A stretch of 64,000 nt of DNA from assembly GCF_036026595.1 (NCBI RefSeq), contig NZ_JARZFX010000012.1:1-64000 (forward strand), given 5' to 3'. This DNA is from Virgibacillus_P tibetensis. Lineage in GTDB: Bacteria; Bacillota; Bacilli; Bacillales; Amphibacillaceae. Below are positions 15,284-24,311 of this stretch, piece after piece. The position numbers and the translations under genes are program-made. The notes beneath the pieces are model-generated. The model was not told the origin of the DNA. It searched no databases and worked only from the letters and a program-made list of their open reading frames with translations. Numbering within the stretch: the stretch's first letter is position 1; each line of letters opens with the position of its first letter.

Positions 15284-15445
15284 ATCATCACAAAAATATA
15301 AAAGTGGAGATTTATACCCTGATTTATTATAAAAATCATACAAATAGGGAATAAGAAGGACAGTAAAGCATTGAAAGTCATTAATTTTCAATGGAGGTGG
15401 TCCTTATAAAGGGTATTAAAAATAAATAAGTAGAGGGTGTAATAA

Positions 15446-16105
15446 ATGGGTTTTTTTGATAAATTATTTGGAAAATCAAAGGAGATGCAAAATATGTCAA
15501 ACGTTAAATTAGCAGTAGTATTTTATAGTATGAGTGGAACAAACTTTCAATTAGCAAAATGGGCTGAAGAAGGTGCAAAAGAAGCAGGTGCTGAGGTTAA
15601 AGTTTTTAAAGTAGAAGAATTAGCTCCTAAATCAGTCATTGAAGGAAATGAAGCGTGGAAATCAACTGTAGAAGCAACAAAAGACGTTCCAGTGGCAACA
15701 TCAGATGATCTTGAATGGGCAGACGCTTTTATATTTAGTGTTCCAACACGATTTGGAAATATGCCATCACAAATGAAACAGTTTCTTGATATACAAGGTG
15801 GAATTTGGGCAAGCGGTAAGACAGTGAATAAAGTAGTAAGCGCAATGACTTCTGCTGGAAATCCACATGGTGGTCAGGAAGCTACCTTGTTATCTTTATA
15901 TACTTCTATGATGCACTGGGGTGCGATTATTGCAACACCAGGTTATACTGATCCGGTACTATATGGTGCAGGTGGAAATCCATATGGAACAAGTGTAACA
16001 GTTGATCAAGATGGTAAAATGATCGAGGATGTTGAAGGTGCTGTGAAGCATCAAGCTAAACGTACCGTTACAGTTGCAGAATGGGTTCAAAAAGGAAATC
16101 AATAA
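15446..16105 (+). CDS. wrbA: NAD(P)H:quinone oxidoreductase, WrbA/flavodoxin-like
   Basis: WrbA-type enzymes bind FMN and reduce quinones by two electrons, avoiding semiquinone radicals. The flavodoxin fold starts KLAVVFYSMSGTNFQLAKWA (phosphate-binding loop SMSGTN). It also has DAFIFSVPTRFGNMPSQMKQ and GNPHGGQEATLLSLYTSMMH. The longer start at 15446 gives a 219-residue protein with an N-terminal MGFFDKLFGK tail that I recall from Firmicute homologues. A second ATG at 15494 lies 8 bases after AAAGGAG and could be used as well. It takes the place that mhqN (a nitroreductase) has in B. subtilis. No MhqR box lies directly before it, and read-through from mhqP is possible. Confidence 0.85.
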   Translation: MGFFDKLFGKSKEMQNMSNVKLAVVFYSMSGTNFQLAKWAEEGAKEAGAEVKVFKVEELAPKSVIEGNEAWKSTVEATKDVPVATSDDLEWADAFIFSVPTRFGNMPSQMKQFLDIQGGIWASGKTVNKVVSAMTSAGNPHGGQEATLLSLYTSMMHWGAIIATPGYTDPVLYGAGGNPYGTSVTVDQDGKMIEDVEGAVKHQAKRTVTVAEWVQKGNQ

Positions 16106-16194
16106 GTTAATGCCATACTTTTAGAAAGAGTCATTTAATTTAACGGGTTCTTTTTTGAGGTACAAAACATTACTTAAATAATAAATTATATTAG

Positions 16195-16224
16195 AAAAGC
16201 TCTGCATTTAGCAGGGCTTTTTGC
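16195..16224 (+). terminator. Terminator after the quinone reductase gene
   Basis: AAAGCTCTGC pairs with GCAGGGCTTT, followed by T residues. Confidence 0.8.
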
Positions 16225-16518
16225 TTTATAAAAAACACGCTTATTTTTCTTATTAAAAACCAATTTCAATTTAGCATTATTCATTTTATTAAAAATTCAG
16301 ATATATTATGTTAAACTTAACTATGGAATTGTGGAGAAATGTTCATTTTTACTTGATGGTTACAACAGGATTGTTAAATAAGGTTCAATGCCTTTATTAG
16401 TAACTTTTTAGTGCTTTTTATTGCTAACTAATAGGAGAGGGGGAATACAAATGAAAAATAAATTATTGTTTTTTTCGGATTGAAAATATCAAAATCTAAT
16501 GAAAGATAAGAGGAGGAA
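16225..16518. other. Intergenic region with a 28-bp direct repeat copy and a 10-codon ORF
   Basis: TTAACTATGGAATTGTGGAG followed by AAATGTTC (16317-16344) recurs with three changes at 17918-17945, so the two GNAT genes lie between the copies. A minute frame at 16451-16483 (MKNKLLFFSD) has a GGAGAGGGGG site and could be a leader peptide or the remnant of a gene frameshifted in a T run. Confidence 0.45.
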
Positions 16519-17043
16519 ATGAATTTGGTTTACATAGAAGGTCTTAAAGGGTTCAATATAAAAATTGCTACGAATGACGATAGTAGTAAGGTAATTAAAA
16601 TGTTAAAACAGATAGCTCAATGGATGAAAGATAATGAAATAAATCAATGGAGGTTTCTGTTAGATGGAGGTGATGATGAAGAGATTGAACAAGCCATATC
16701 CAAACAAGAAACGTATATTATTTTGAATGATAACGATATTGTGGCTACATTTACACTTTTATCTAAACAAAGTGAATGGGACAGGCATATTTGGGGAAAG
16801 GATATTACCTCAAAAACACTTTACTTACATAGACTTGCAATTATTCCCATATATATGAAGAAAGGTTTAGGTAGAAGTATTTTGGCTTGGATAGAAAACA
16901 ATGTAATGGATAAAGAATATCTTAGATTGGATTGTGTTGCTGATAATATAAAATTAAATACCTTTTATAAGAATAATGAATTTGAACTTGTTGATTTAAC
17001 GGATAGTCATAGTAAATATCAAAAACGTATAAAAAAGAATTAA
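16519..17043 (+). CDS. GNAT family N-acetyltransferase
   Basis: The 174-residue protein has the GNAT fold. Beta-4 reads TLYLHRLAIIPIYMKKGLGR, with the acetyl-CoA pyrophosphate loop KKGLGRSILAW around residue 115, and the end shows LRLDCVADNIKLNTFYKNNE. The N-terminal KIATNDDSSKVIKMLKQIAQW is typical of members acting on small molecules. The acceptor is unknown. AGGAGGAAATG gives a clear start. It lies 50 bases ahead of another acetyltransferase gene and the two are probably co-transcribed. Confidence 0.85.
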   Translation: MNLVYIEGLKGFNIKIATNDDSSKVIKMLKQIAQWMKDNEINQWRFLLDGGDDEEIEQAISKQETYIILNDNDIVATFTLLSKQSEWDRHIWGKDITSKTLYLHRLAIIPIYMKKGLGRSILAWIENNVMDKEYLRLDCVADNIKLNTFYKNNEFELVDLTDSHSKYQKRIKKN

Positions 17044-17092
17044 AAATTCTTCAATTAACTGGCAGGATAGTTTAGAGGAGAAGGTGATTTAC

Positions 17093-17602
17093 ATGAAAAT
17101 AATTGAAACAAAAAGATTATATTTAAGAGAATTGGTATTGGAGGATACACACCAGTTATCAAAAGTTCTTTCTGATCCAGAATCAATGCAATTCTATCCT
17201 GAACCTTTTAGTACGGAGAAGGTTGGAAGCTGGATTCAATGGAACATTGATAATTATAAAAAATATAACCACGGGTTGTGGGCTGTAGTTTTAAAAGATG
17301 GAGATAATCTCATTGGAGACTGTGGAATTACAATGCAATTTATTGAAGGAGAAACAGTGCCTGAAATTGGATTTCATATCATAAAAGACTACTGGAATAA
17401 AGGATATGCAACAGAAGCTGCAATTGCCTGTAGGGATTACGCCTTTATGGTTTTAAAATATCCCAAGGTATTTTCATACACCACAATTAAAAATACTCCA
17501 TCACAAAAGGTAGCGGAGAAAATCGGGATGCAGAAATATAAAGTATTTGAGAAAAACGGAGAAAAACAAATAGTGCAAGTAGCATTACACAATGAAGTAT
17601 AA
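17093..17602 (+). CDS. GNAT family N-acetyltransferase, RimJ/RimL type
   Basis: A 169-residue protein that begins MKIIETKRLYLRELVLEDTH, the hallmark of the RimJ/RimL subgroup that acetylates ribosomal proteins or many other amines. It has EIGFHIIKDYWNKGYATEAA, where NKGYATEAA is the CoA loop, and ends NTPSQKVAEKIGMQKYKVF. The ATG at 17093 is preferred over the GTG at 17084 because GAGGAGAAGG lies at correct spacing. The substrate cannot be read from sequence. Confidence 0.85.
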   Translation: MKIIETKRLYLRELVLEDTHQLSKVLSDPESMQFYPEPFSTEKVGSWIQWNIDNYKKYNHGLWAVVLKDGDNLIGDCGITMQFIEGETVPEIGFHIIKDYWNKGYATEAAIACRDYAFMVLKYPKVFSYTTIKNTPSQKVAEKIGMQKYKVFEKNGEKQIVQVALHNEV

Positions 17603-18244
17603 TGAATCATTCTAATATGTATTCTTAAGCTAAAGAGCAGTTATATACAGTAACGGCTGAAGCAGGGTTTCAGCAGGTAATCGAGCCTATCATACCCACT
17701 TCTCCAAGTAAAGTCCTATCATTGTGTACGTTGAATACTATAAATAATTACTGTATATATTGTTTCCACGAAGTTAGAAATCTGGTGTTTTAGAGCCATT
17801 TTTATATCTTTAAATACTTTGAATACGGTCGAAAACCATACTGTATATAATGCTGCGTTAGTAAAAGAAAAATATTTGTAAATGAAGTACGTGGCAGAAT
17901 AGTCTAATAAAAATGACTTAACTGTAAAATTGTGGAGAAATGTTCTAGAACTAACCGGCCGTTAATGTAACAAGACTATTCTTAATGAAACTTTTTAACA
18001 GAAATATTCGTATAAGCAATTACACGGTAAACAGCTGATTATAGGAAGGGAAGATATTGCCTATTCAAGCAATTATAGTAATTCATTTATTTTACGATAC
18101 CTGATTTTTACAGGTAAAGGACCAACTTTACTTCATTATATCTTAAAACAAGGTGTTTCAAATAATGATAAGAAATCAAGCAATCAGTCAATTACTGTGA
18201 TGAACAATAATTGAGTAAAGAGATTTTGAGGGGATGTGAGATAA
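17603..18244. other. Long intergenic region with a decayed coding fragment
   Basis: No intact gene is seen in about 640 bases. A plus-strand frame ending with TGA at 18212-18214 reads QLHGKQLIIGREDIAYSSNY then FILRYLIFTGKGPTLLHYIL. It looks protein-like but has no start codon, so it is probably a gene remnant. Another start-less stretch around 17640-17690 reads LYTVTAEAGFQQVIEP. The second copy of the 28-bp repeat lies at 17918-17945. Confidence 0.45.
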
Positions 18245-18295
18245 ATCGCATATGATGTAAGACCACAAAGACTGCCGATTTTTAGTATTTTTTTT

Positions 18296-18679
18296 ATGAC
18301 AATCTTATGGAGTGTATTAGCAGATTATTATGGAAGAACTTTATCTCTATTCTTATCTATTTTATTATTAACTATAATATTAGCTTCTTTTCGGTTTAAA
18401 TTTACAATCCACACTGACCATTTGGTATATCAAATATTCTTATTTAATAAATCTATTATCAAAAAGGAAATTTATCCTGATCAAATAAATCAAGTGAAAT
18501 TTATACGAGTTGGATGGGCTAAAAAAGCTGCAATTATAAAAATAAATAAAGGAATCAACATTAGATTAGCTGTGCTCGAACCCCAAAAAGCATATGAGCA
18601 TTTAATTGAGTATGCAGAAATACACGATATAACGATATTTAAATCAAAGGATTATTTAATCCTGGAAAGAATGAAATAG
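18296..18679 (+). CDS. Small membrane-anchored protein with PH-like C-terminal part
   Basis: The product (127 residues from ATG 18296) has a hydrophobic N-terminal segment SLFLSILLLTIILASF followed by a soluble beta-rich part (FTIHTDHLVYQIFLFNKSII, IYPDQINQVKFIRVGWAKKA, ILERMK), suggestive of a bacterial PH-like domain protein. No ribosome binding site stands before 18296, where a T run lies instead. The frame is open back to 18245 and reads AYDVRPQRLPIFSIFF, and GAGGGG lies at 18228-18233. The codon where a start would be expected (18245-18247) is ATC directly after a TAA, so the natural start may have mutated. Function unknown. Confidence 0.55.
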   Translation: MTILWSVLADYYGRTLSLFLSILLLTIILASFRFKFTIHTDHLVYQIFLFNKSIIKKEIYPDQINQVKFIRVGWAKKAAIIKINKGINIRLAVLEPQKAYEHLIEYAEIHDITIFKSKDYLILERMK

Positions 18680-18808
18680 AAATTGTTATCCATTAAGCTG
18701 TGTTTAGTGGAATAAGGAGATTGTCAATACGGCGATCTTGTATAACGAAAGGGGCAAGGTGTAAAAGAGTTAATTTTTATATAAAAATCGATCCCTGGAG
18801 GAAAAACG

Positions 18809-19519
18809 TTGAATAGAATAGAGTTTATTCGAAAGCAAGAAAAGAAATATCATGATTATTGCTATGAAAACTATGCATTATTTGAAGAAGGTTCTTGGTT
18901 ATACAAGCCTGTTAAAACTGTAATGGAATTATTACCTTTATTTAAAAATAAAGAGAATCTGAATGTACTTGACTTAGGGTGTGGTGTGGGTAGAAACAGT
19001 ATTCCTTTGGCTGAAGCTATAAGAGATAATAATGGTAAAGTTGTATGTGTTGATTTATTGGATTCAGCATTAAGTAAGTTAAAAAAATATAGTAAAGAAT
19101 ATAAGGTTGAAGATACAATCCAAACAGAGAAAGCAGATATAGGATACTATGAAATAATGCCAGATGAGTATGATTTTATCGTTGCAGTATCAACATTAGA
19201 ACACGTTCATTCAGAAGTCATTTTGGAAGCCGTGATTGAAAAAATGGCGTATGGTACAAGAATAAATGGAATAAACTGCCTCATAGTAAATTCAGAGGTT
19301 GAAGAAATTGATGTTAAAACCAACGAGAAATTAGATGCACTAATGGAGGTTAACCTTTCCACAGAAGATATGATGAGTAAATTAAGTAGCATTTATACAG
19401 GGTGGGAGGTATTGCAAACAATAGTGAAACCATTAGAATACAACATTACTCGAAATGAAAAATCATTATTATTAAAAACCAACGCTATTACATATGTTGT
19501 AAGGAACCAGGAGCGGTAA
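18809..19519 (+). CDS. Class I SAM-dependent methyltransferase
   Basis: The 236-residue protein has the Rossmann-type motif I LNVLDLGCGVGRNSIPLAEA (about residues 50-69), then VVCVDLLDSALSKLKK as motif II and YDFIVAVSTLEHVHSE as motif IV. It would transfer a methyl group from SAM to an unknown acceptor. No substrate-specific insert is visible. The TTG start at 18809 follows GGAGGAAAAACG. It stands alone among other small accessory genes. Confidence 0.85.
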   Translation: MNRIEFIRKQEKKYHDYCYENYALFEEGSWLYKPVKTVMELLPLFKNKENLNVLDLGCGVGRNSIPLAEAIRDNNGKVVCVDLLDSALSKLKKYSKEYKVEDTIQTEKADIGYYEIMPDEYDFIVAVSTLEHVHSEVILEAVIEKMAYGTRINGINCLIVNSEVEEIDVKTNEKLDALMEVNLSTEDMMSKLSSIYTGWEVLQTIVKPLEYNITRNEKSLLLKTNAITYVVRNQER

Positions 19520-19759
19520 AAGCGTAGTGTGTTTTTCGTAGCGGAATCAGAAAAATTTTAGCATAATTCAAATTTCCACTGTGTCATCTTTTTTATTAAA
19601 GTTGCTATAAATTGGCCTCTACTTGAATAGAATTTCCCCTATGCTACAAGTGATTTCTAAGATATATGTTAAAATAAATACAGCGCTCAGAAGTTATTTG
19701 CTAAACAAAGCAGCTTTCTGGAGGATAGGGTTAAAAATATTAAAAAATCAGGTGAGGAT

Positions 19760-20647
19760 ATGGAACGCAATACAGTAATAATTGATAAAATAACAGAAGA
19801 TAATTACAAAGTATTTGCTTTACTAAGTAATTATTTGAATAATGCACCTGACTTTATTAACAAAGAAGAAATTGATGAGCTTGTTAAAGATGGTGTATCT
19901 CATGAATATGCCTTTCTTGTAATACTAGCTGCTGCTTTTGGACTTGATGTTGTTGATAATCCTGAGGATAAGGAATTGTTCAACGAGTATTTTAAGAAGA
20001 TGATTCATAAGCTTGAGGCAAATGATTATTATAACAATGCCTATTATAAAAATATCAAGATACCAACTATAAAAATCGGCAATACGGAATTAAAATATGA
20101 AAAATATAAACCTTTCGAGGGTTTTGTTTGTAATGACATAATGAAAACAAAAGAGGGAAGGCAAATTCCCCAAATTGGATTTTTCGAAACGGAATTCATG
20201 TTTCCAGCAATTTTAGAAAATGATAGAATCTGGATGACGATTACTCCAAATGAAATAGAAACGATGAAAGAAGACATTGATAAAGCGTTTGGCAACGTAC
20301 TTACTTTTGGACTTGGTCTTGGTTATTATGCCTATATGGTTTCTGAAAAGGAAACTGTTGAAAGCGTCACGGTAGTTGAAATTAATGAAGATATTATTAA
20401 TGTTTTTAATAAATATGTTTTACCACAATTCAAAAACGCCGAAAAGATTAAGATCATTAAAGCAGACGCTTTTAAATTCGCAGAAAAAAACATGTCTACA
20501 AGTAAATATGACTTTGTTTTTACAGATTTATGGCATGATGTTTCTGATGGAATAGACATGTATTTAAAAATGAAAAAATATGAAAGACTTAGTCCCAATA
20601 CTGTATTTACGTATTGGATTGAAAAGTCTATCTTGTGCTATTTATAA
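19760..20647 (+). CDS. Spermidine synthase-like class I methyltransferase-fold protein
   Basis: The 295-residue product carries a Rossmann fold in its C-terminal half: FGNVLTFGLGLGYYAYMVSE (motif I region, about residue 180), ESVTVVEINEDIINVFNKYV with the acidic residue at the end of beta-2, KIIKADAFKFAEK and YDFVFTDLWHDVSDG. The layout resembles spermidine synthase-like SAM-fold enzymes, but the classical polyamine pocket motifs are not obvious. The N-terminal 130 residues show no known domain. A terminator lies at 20659-20690. Whether it methylates or transfers aminopropyl groups is unknown. Confidence 0.7.
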   Translation: MERNTVIIDKITEDNYKVFALLSNYLNNAPDFINKEEIDELVKDGVSHEYAFLVILAAAFGLDVVDNPEDKELFNEYFKKMIHKLEANDYYNNAYYKNIKIPTIKIGNTELKYEKYKPFEGFVCNDIMKTKEGRQIPQIGFFETEFMFPAILENDRIWMTITPNEIETMKEDIDKAFGNVLTFGLGLGYYAYMVSEKETVESVTVVEINEDIINVFNKYVLPQFKNAEKIKIIKADAFKFAEKNMSTSKYDFVFTDLWHDVSDGIDMYLKMKKYERLSPNTVFTYWIEKSILCYL

Positions 20648-20658
20648 CAGAGTTACAG

Positions 20659-20690
20659 TGAGCGATCCTCAAAAAGAGGTTCGCTTATTT
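20659..20690 (+). terminator. Terminator after the spermidine synthase-like gene
   Basis: AGCGATCCTC and GAGGTTCGCT form the stem, followed by a short T-rich tail. Confidence 0.75.
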
Positions 20691-21052
20691 GTGTCTTCTG
20701 AGCCAAACAGAATATAGAAGTCCGTGGGGTGTGATCCTGCACGCTAGTCCTTTTCAGAGATGGGTTCTTATGTGGTGCTTCGGAAAGATATTCGCTTTTC
20801 GCGGGCGAAGGTTTAGCATCCCCATGTAGAGAGCTGGTGATTTTATTATATATAGATACATTTTCTAAACATGTGTGTTACATAGATGAAGAGACGACAT
20901 TCTATGTAGTTAAATAACTATCCTCTTGGAGAATTTAAAGGTAATATAATTGTCCATACGGGAGATGAAAAAAATAACGTGCGTCTCATAAAGTGATATA
21001 ATGATAGAAAGGGCTATTAGCCTATGTAGTTCAAACAAATTGGGGTGAGGTC
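20691..21052. other. Intergenic region with half copy of the TTCGCTTTCCG repeat
   Basis: GCTTCGGAAAGATATTCGCT (from about 20778) followed by TTTCGCGGGC is a degenerate left arm of the inverted repeat at 9040-9205. The rest is AT-rich and I see no gene in it. The ribosome binding site GGGGTGAGG of the next gene lies at its end. Confidence 0.5.
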
Positions 21053-21712
21053 ATGTTTAAATCGGTATTATTTTATACAAACAAATTAAAGCCAATGAAG
21101 CGTTTTTATGCAAATGTACTGGAATTGGATATTACGGATTCGGGAAGTGAATATTTCACTGTGAATGTAGGAGAGACAGATATTACATTCCAACACTCGG
21201 AAACGCCATCATTTTACCATTTCGCAATCAATACTCCAGGTAATCAGTTTATCATCATGAAAGAATGGATAGAGAGTAAATTGACATTGAACCTAAGCGG
21301 GGGCGTAGACAAAATTTACTACCAAAGTCTTGGTGCAGATTCCATTTATTTTGAAGATCCTGCAGGGAACCTGATCGAGTTAATTGCCCGCAGGAATCGA
21401 GATCTGTTCGGCCCCTTGACGAAGGAGGCATTCTTCGATGTAAGTGAAGTTGCAGTAACGACGCCATATCTTTCCCAGGTCGGAGAAGAGCTGCAGGATA
21501 TCGGAGTCCCGCTCCGGCATGGGACAGAAGTTGAACCTGATGAAGCGAATTACCTGGGAAGAGGCGATTCCTTTGTCGTTCTTGTACCACCAGCCTGGAA
21601 GTGGGAGTTTGCGAAAAGGAAGACAGAGACACATCCGCTTGAAATCACATTCCAGGATGGGCAGCATGTCACGTTGAATGCAGAAGGGGTTATTGTGTCT
21701 TATAAAGATTAA
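21053..21712 (+). CDS. VOC (glyoxalase/bleomycin-resistance fold) protein
   Basis: A 219-residue vicinal-oxygen-chelate protein. The first module starts FKSVLFYTNKLKPMKRFYAN and ends in DSIYFEDPAGNLIELIARRN, where the Glu is a typical metal ligand. The second half (from about residue 125) is more divergent and contains VAVTTPYLSQVGEELQDIGV. Such proteins include glyoxalases, dioxygenases and resistance proteins, and the substrate here is unknown. Local GC content is higher than in the flanking genes. GGGGTGAGGTC precedes the ATG. Confidence 0.8.
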   Translation: MFKSVLFYTNKLKPMKRFYANVLELDITDSGSEYFTVNVGETDITFQHSETPSFYHFAINTPGNQFIIMKEWIESKLTLNLSGGVDKIYYQSLGADSIYFEDPAGNLIELIARRNRDLFGPLTKEAFFDVSEVAVTTPYLSQVGEELQDIGVPLRHGTEVEPDEANYLGRGDSFVVLVPPAWKWEFAKRKTETHPLEITFQDGQHVTLNAEGVIVSYKD

Positions 21713-21851
21713 TAGGTATGTGTTTATTTTAATCTAGTAGCTATTACGTAATCCCTGTTACATGCTTTTTTTGGCAATGTAGCGGGGATACTTATTTTGA
21801 GAAAAAAGACCGACCAGAACAAAACGATATATGTTACGCCTTCTGCTCGTA

Positions 21852-22184
21852 TTACTGCAAATGATATTCTTTTAAAAATTGTATTTCTTCCTTTGATAAA
21901 GGCTGATTCTTAATCCTTAACCTTCCTTCCAGCATCGCTTTTCCATTCACCACATCACTTTCTGACAGAATACATGGGATTTCATACGACACGGGATTTC
22001 CTTCCTGATCGTAAAACAAATAGCCTTCTTTATCGTCAAAAATAAAAGAGTTGATTTTCATATTTGGTGTTATAAAAAGCGTGATCTTTTCAACGTCATT
22101 CCACATTACTTTTATAAGCGTCTTTTTCTTTATCTTCTTTTCGATTAAAGCTTTCAAAGCGCTTAACGAAATTGCTTCTTCCAT
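21852..22184 (-). CDS. Conserved-looking protein of unknown function (110 aa)
   Basis: From ATG 22184, which follows a GAAGGGAG site on the minus strand, the product starts MEEAISLSALKALIEKKIKK and contains LFITPNMKINSFIFDDKEGY and a C-terminal LRIKNQPLSKEEIQFLKEYH. It appears soluble and mixed alpha/beta, with no signal peptide or membrane segment. The longer frame to 22253 lacks a ribosome binding site. I do not recognise the family. It runs convergently with the VOC gene. Confidence 0.6.
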   Translation of the reverse strand: MEEAISLSALKALIEKKIKKKTLIKVMWNDVEKITLFITPNMKINSFIFDDKEGYLFYDQEGNPVSYEIPCILSESDVVNGKAMLEGRLRIKNQPLSKEEIQFLKEYHLQ

Positions 22185-22253
22185 TGTCTTTACTCCCTTC
22201 AAGTAGTTGTTTATCAGCATAGAATTAATTCTCATTCTCTTTATCTTTAACAT

Positions 22254-22677
22254 ATATTTATCTTGTTAATCCACTTTTAAAGCTTCAGTCATGTTTTGGA
22301 CTCGAAGTGAATGCGGGGGCTCGTCCTATGCATTATAATGAAGGGAACAACTTAGCTGAAACGCCTGTTGCACAAAACCGAACAGTTCCTGCCACCGTTC
22401 GGTTTAACTAGAAGCTTTGCATCATAGACGAATTTATCCTGGTATCGGGCGGGCACCTGTGGAACAGATGGGCTGACTGCATTGGCATTGACGCTTACGG
22501 GAAGCAGTCATTACATATGATTTTCCAGACCAGCCAAATGAGCTGCTTTCCTATTTTTCAAGTGAGTCCCCGGAGAATCACCCAAAACTAAAGAAATCAT
22601 TTCAATAAGGGGGAGGATTTATTTTCTATTATGTCGAATAAAGTAACAATCATGAAACTAAAGAAAGCAGTGGAATA
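22254..22677. other. Intergenic region with a C-terminal gene remnant
   Basis: The plus strand 22519-22608 spells DFPDQPNELLSYFSSESPEN followed by HPKLKKSFQ and a stop. This reads as the tail of a lost gene and has no start. A short hairpin CCGAACAGTTCCTGCCACCGTTCGG lies at about 22378-22402. Nothing else is recognisable. Confidence 0.45.
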
Positions 22678-23697
22678 ATGATAATAGATGAAAAGAAAAA
22701 CAAACGGTTTGATTTAGTAGTATCTAATGTAAGGAAAACATCTGAAGAAGTAGACTGTTCAGGTGCATCGGCTTTTATTATTCATAATGATAAAATAGTT
22801 ACAGAAGAATATTGGGGGGAGCATTCTAAGGAACCCAATGCAAGACCTATACAAAAAGACACACAGTTTCATGTTGCATCAGTACGGAAAAGTTACATAG
22901 GTTTCGCAGTTGCATTTGCGGTAAATGAAGGGTACATAGGCTCAATAGATGACTCAATTCTAAAATACCTTCCACTGAATAAGATGCAAATATTAAATGG
23001 AACTACAATAAGACATTTATTAACACATACACATGGTTTAAAGAGTGTTAATGGGGAGATTACCCGAGAATTTCAGGCAGGTAAGAATTGGGCGTACCGA
23101 GGTATTGGAATTAATATTTTGACGCAAATCGTTAAAAATACAACTGGAAAATCGGTAGCTGAGATAGTAATTAACAAAGCACTTAAACCTCTAAATTTAA
23201 TGGAGACAGGATGGTACAGTGAAATAAATGAAAAACTTGTTGATGTAATACGACAACCTAATGATAAAAGTTGGACTACAAGTAATAGTACCGACGGCGA
23301 CAAGATGAATATGTATGTATCACCAAGGGACTTGGCTAAATGGGGATATTTTCATCTTAAACAGGGATATGTAAATGGGAAACAAATTATAGCAAATAAA
23401 ACTATAGATATGGCTACATCCCTTCAAAGCCCCAGTTTATTAGATACTGAACTACCACAAAACGGCTATTTGTGGTTCGTAAAAGACTTACCTGCTAGAA
23501 AAACAGAAATTGGTCAACTTGTACCGAAATGCTCCTATCAAATATTAGGCTATACAGGAGTAACTCTCCTGGTTATACCGCAGCATAATCTCGTTGCAGT
23601 GCGTGCATTTAATAGTTTTGGCTCTCCTGATGGATTTGATTATTTAGCCGATGTTCGAAAATTTGGCGATACTATAATGACATGCTTATTTAACTAA
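22678..23697 (+). CDS. Serine hydrolase, class C beta-lactamase family
   Basis: The 339-residue protein belongs to the beta-lactamase-related serine hydrolases (esterases, D-aminopeptidases, penicillin-binding-like). The catalytic SxxK is SVRK in FHVASVRKSYIGFAVAFAV (about residue 70). IRHLLTHTHGL follows the usual spacing, and YRGIGINILTQIV holds the position of the YxN tyrosine. There is no signal peptide, so it is probably cytoplasmic. True beta-lactamase activity is unlikely without export. The ATG at 22678 has only a weak site (GCAGTGGA) before it. Confidence 0.8.
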   Translation: MIIDEKKNKRFDLVVSNVRKTSEEVDCSGASAFIIHNDKIVTEEYWGEHSKEPNARPIQKDTQFHVASVRKSYIGFAVAFAVNEGYIGSIDDSILKYLPLNKMQILNGTTIRHLLTHTHGLKSVNGEITREFQAGKNWAYRGIGINILTQIVKNTTGKSVAEIVINKALKPLNLMETGWYSEINEKLVDVIRQPNDKSWTTSNSTDGDKMNMYVSPRDLAKWGYFHLKQGYVNGKQIIANKTIDMATSLQSPSLLDTELPQNGYLWFVKDLPARKTEIGQLVPKCSYQILGYTGVTLLVIPQHNLVAVRAFNSFGSPDGFDYLADVRKFGDTIMTCLFN

Positions 23698-23773
23698 ATG
23701 CTCAAGTGTCAACACAGTTTTAATTACAGAAGCTATGTTAAACTTAGCTAAAATTTCAAAAAGGGGAATAATG

Positions 23774-24211
23774 ATGGATACTTTAACAATTAAAGAACTT
23801 CAATCAAAAAATGAAATAGTAGAAGCATTTCCAGTTATGAAACAATTACGAACTCACCTCAACGAAGAAACATATGTCGATTTAGTTTTAGAGGCAAAAG
23901 AGAAAGATAGATATAAAATGTTTGCTTTAATTGATGGAGAAGAGATAGTTGCGGTAACTGGTTTTATGCCTATGATAACATTATATTATGGTAGATTTGT
24001 ATGGGTATGTGATTTAGTGACCGCAACGAATAAGCGTTCAAAAGGGTATGGTGAAAAGCTACTTTCATATGTTCATGAATGGGCAAAAGAAAACAATTAT
24101 GAAAGTGTTGCTTTGTCTTCGGGATTACAGCGTACGAATGCACACCGTTTTTATGAAAATAGAATGGGTTATGAAAAAGTAAGTTTTGTATTCAAAGCGT
24201 CTTTGAAATAA
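23774..24211 (+). CDS. GNAT family N-acetyltransferase
   Basis: The protein (145 residues) shows FVWVCDLVTATNKRSKGYGE then KLLSYVHEWAKENNYESVAL, the beta-4/alpha-3 core with KGYGEKLL as the CoA-binding loop. It ends RTNAHRFYENRMGYEKVSFV, a common GNAT C-terminal signature. AAGGGGA precedes adjacent ATGs at 23771 and 23774, and the second has better spacing. The acceptor is unknown. Confidence 0.85.
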   Translation: MDTLTIKELQSKNEIVEAFPVMKQLRTHLNEETYVDLVLEAKEKDRYKMFALIDGEEIVAVTGFMPMITLYYGRFVWVCDLVTATNKRSKGYGEKLLSYVHEWAKENNYESVALSSGLQRTNAHRFYENRMGYEKVSFVFKASLK

Positions 24212-24311
24212 GTTGCTATCGAACTAACGCACTCTCTTTAGTTAAAGATGATACGATTAAAAAATACATACTATAACCGTTCCTTATATTAATGTGATGA
24301 GAGTAACATAT

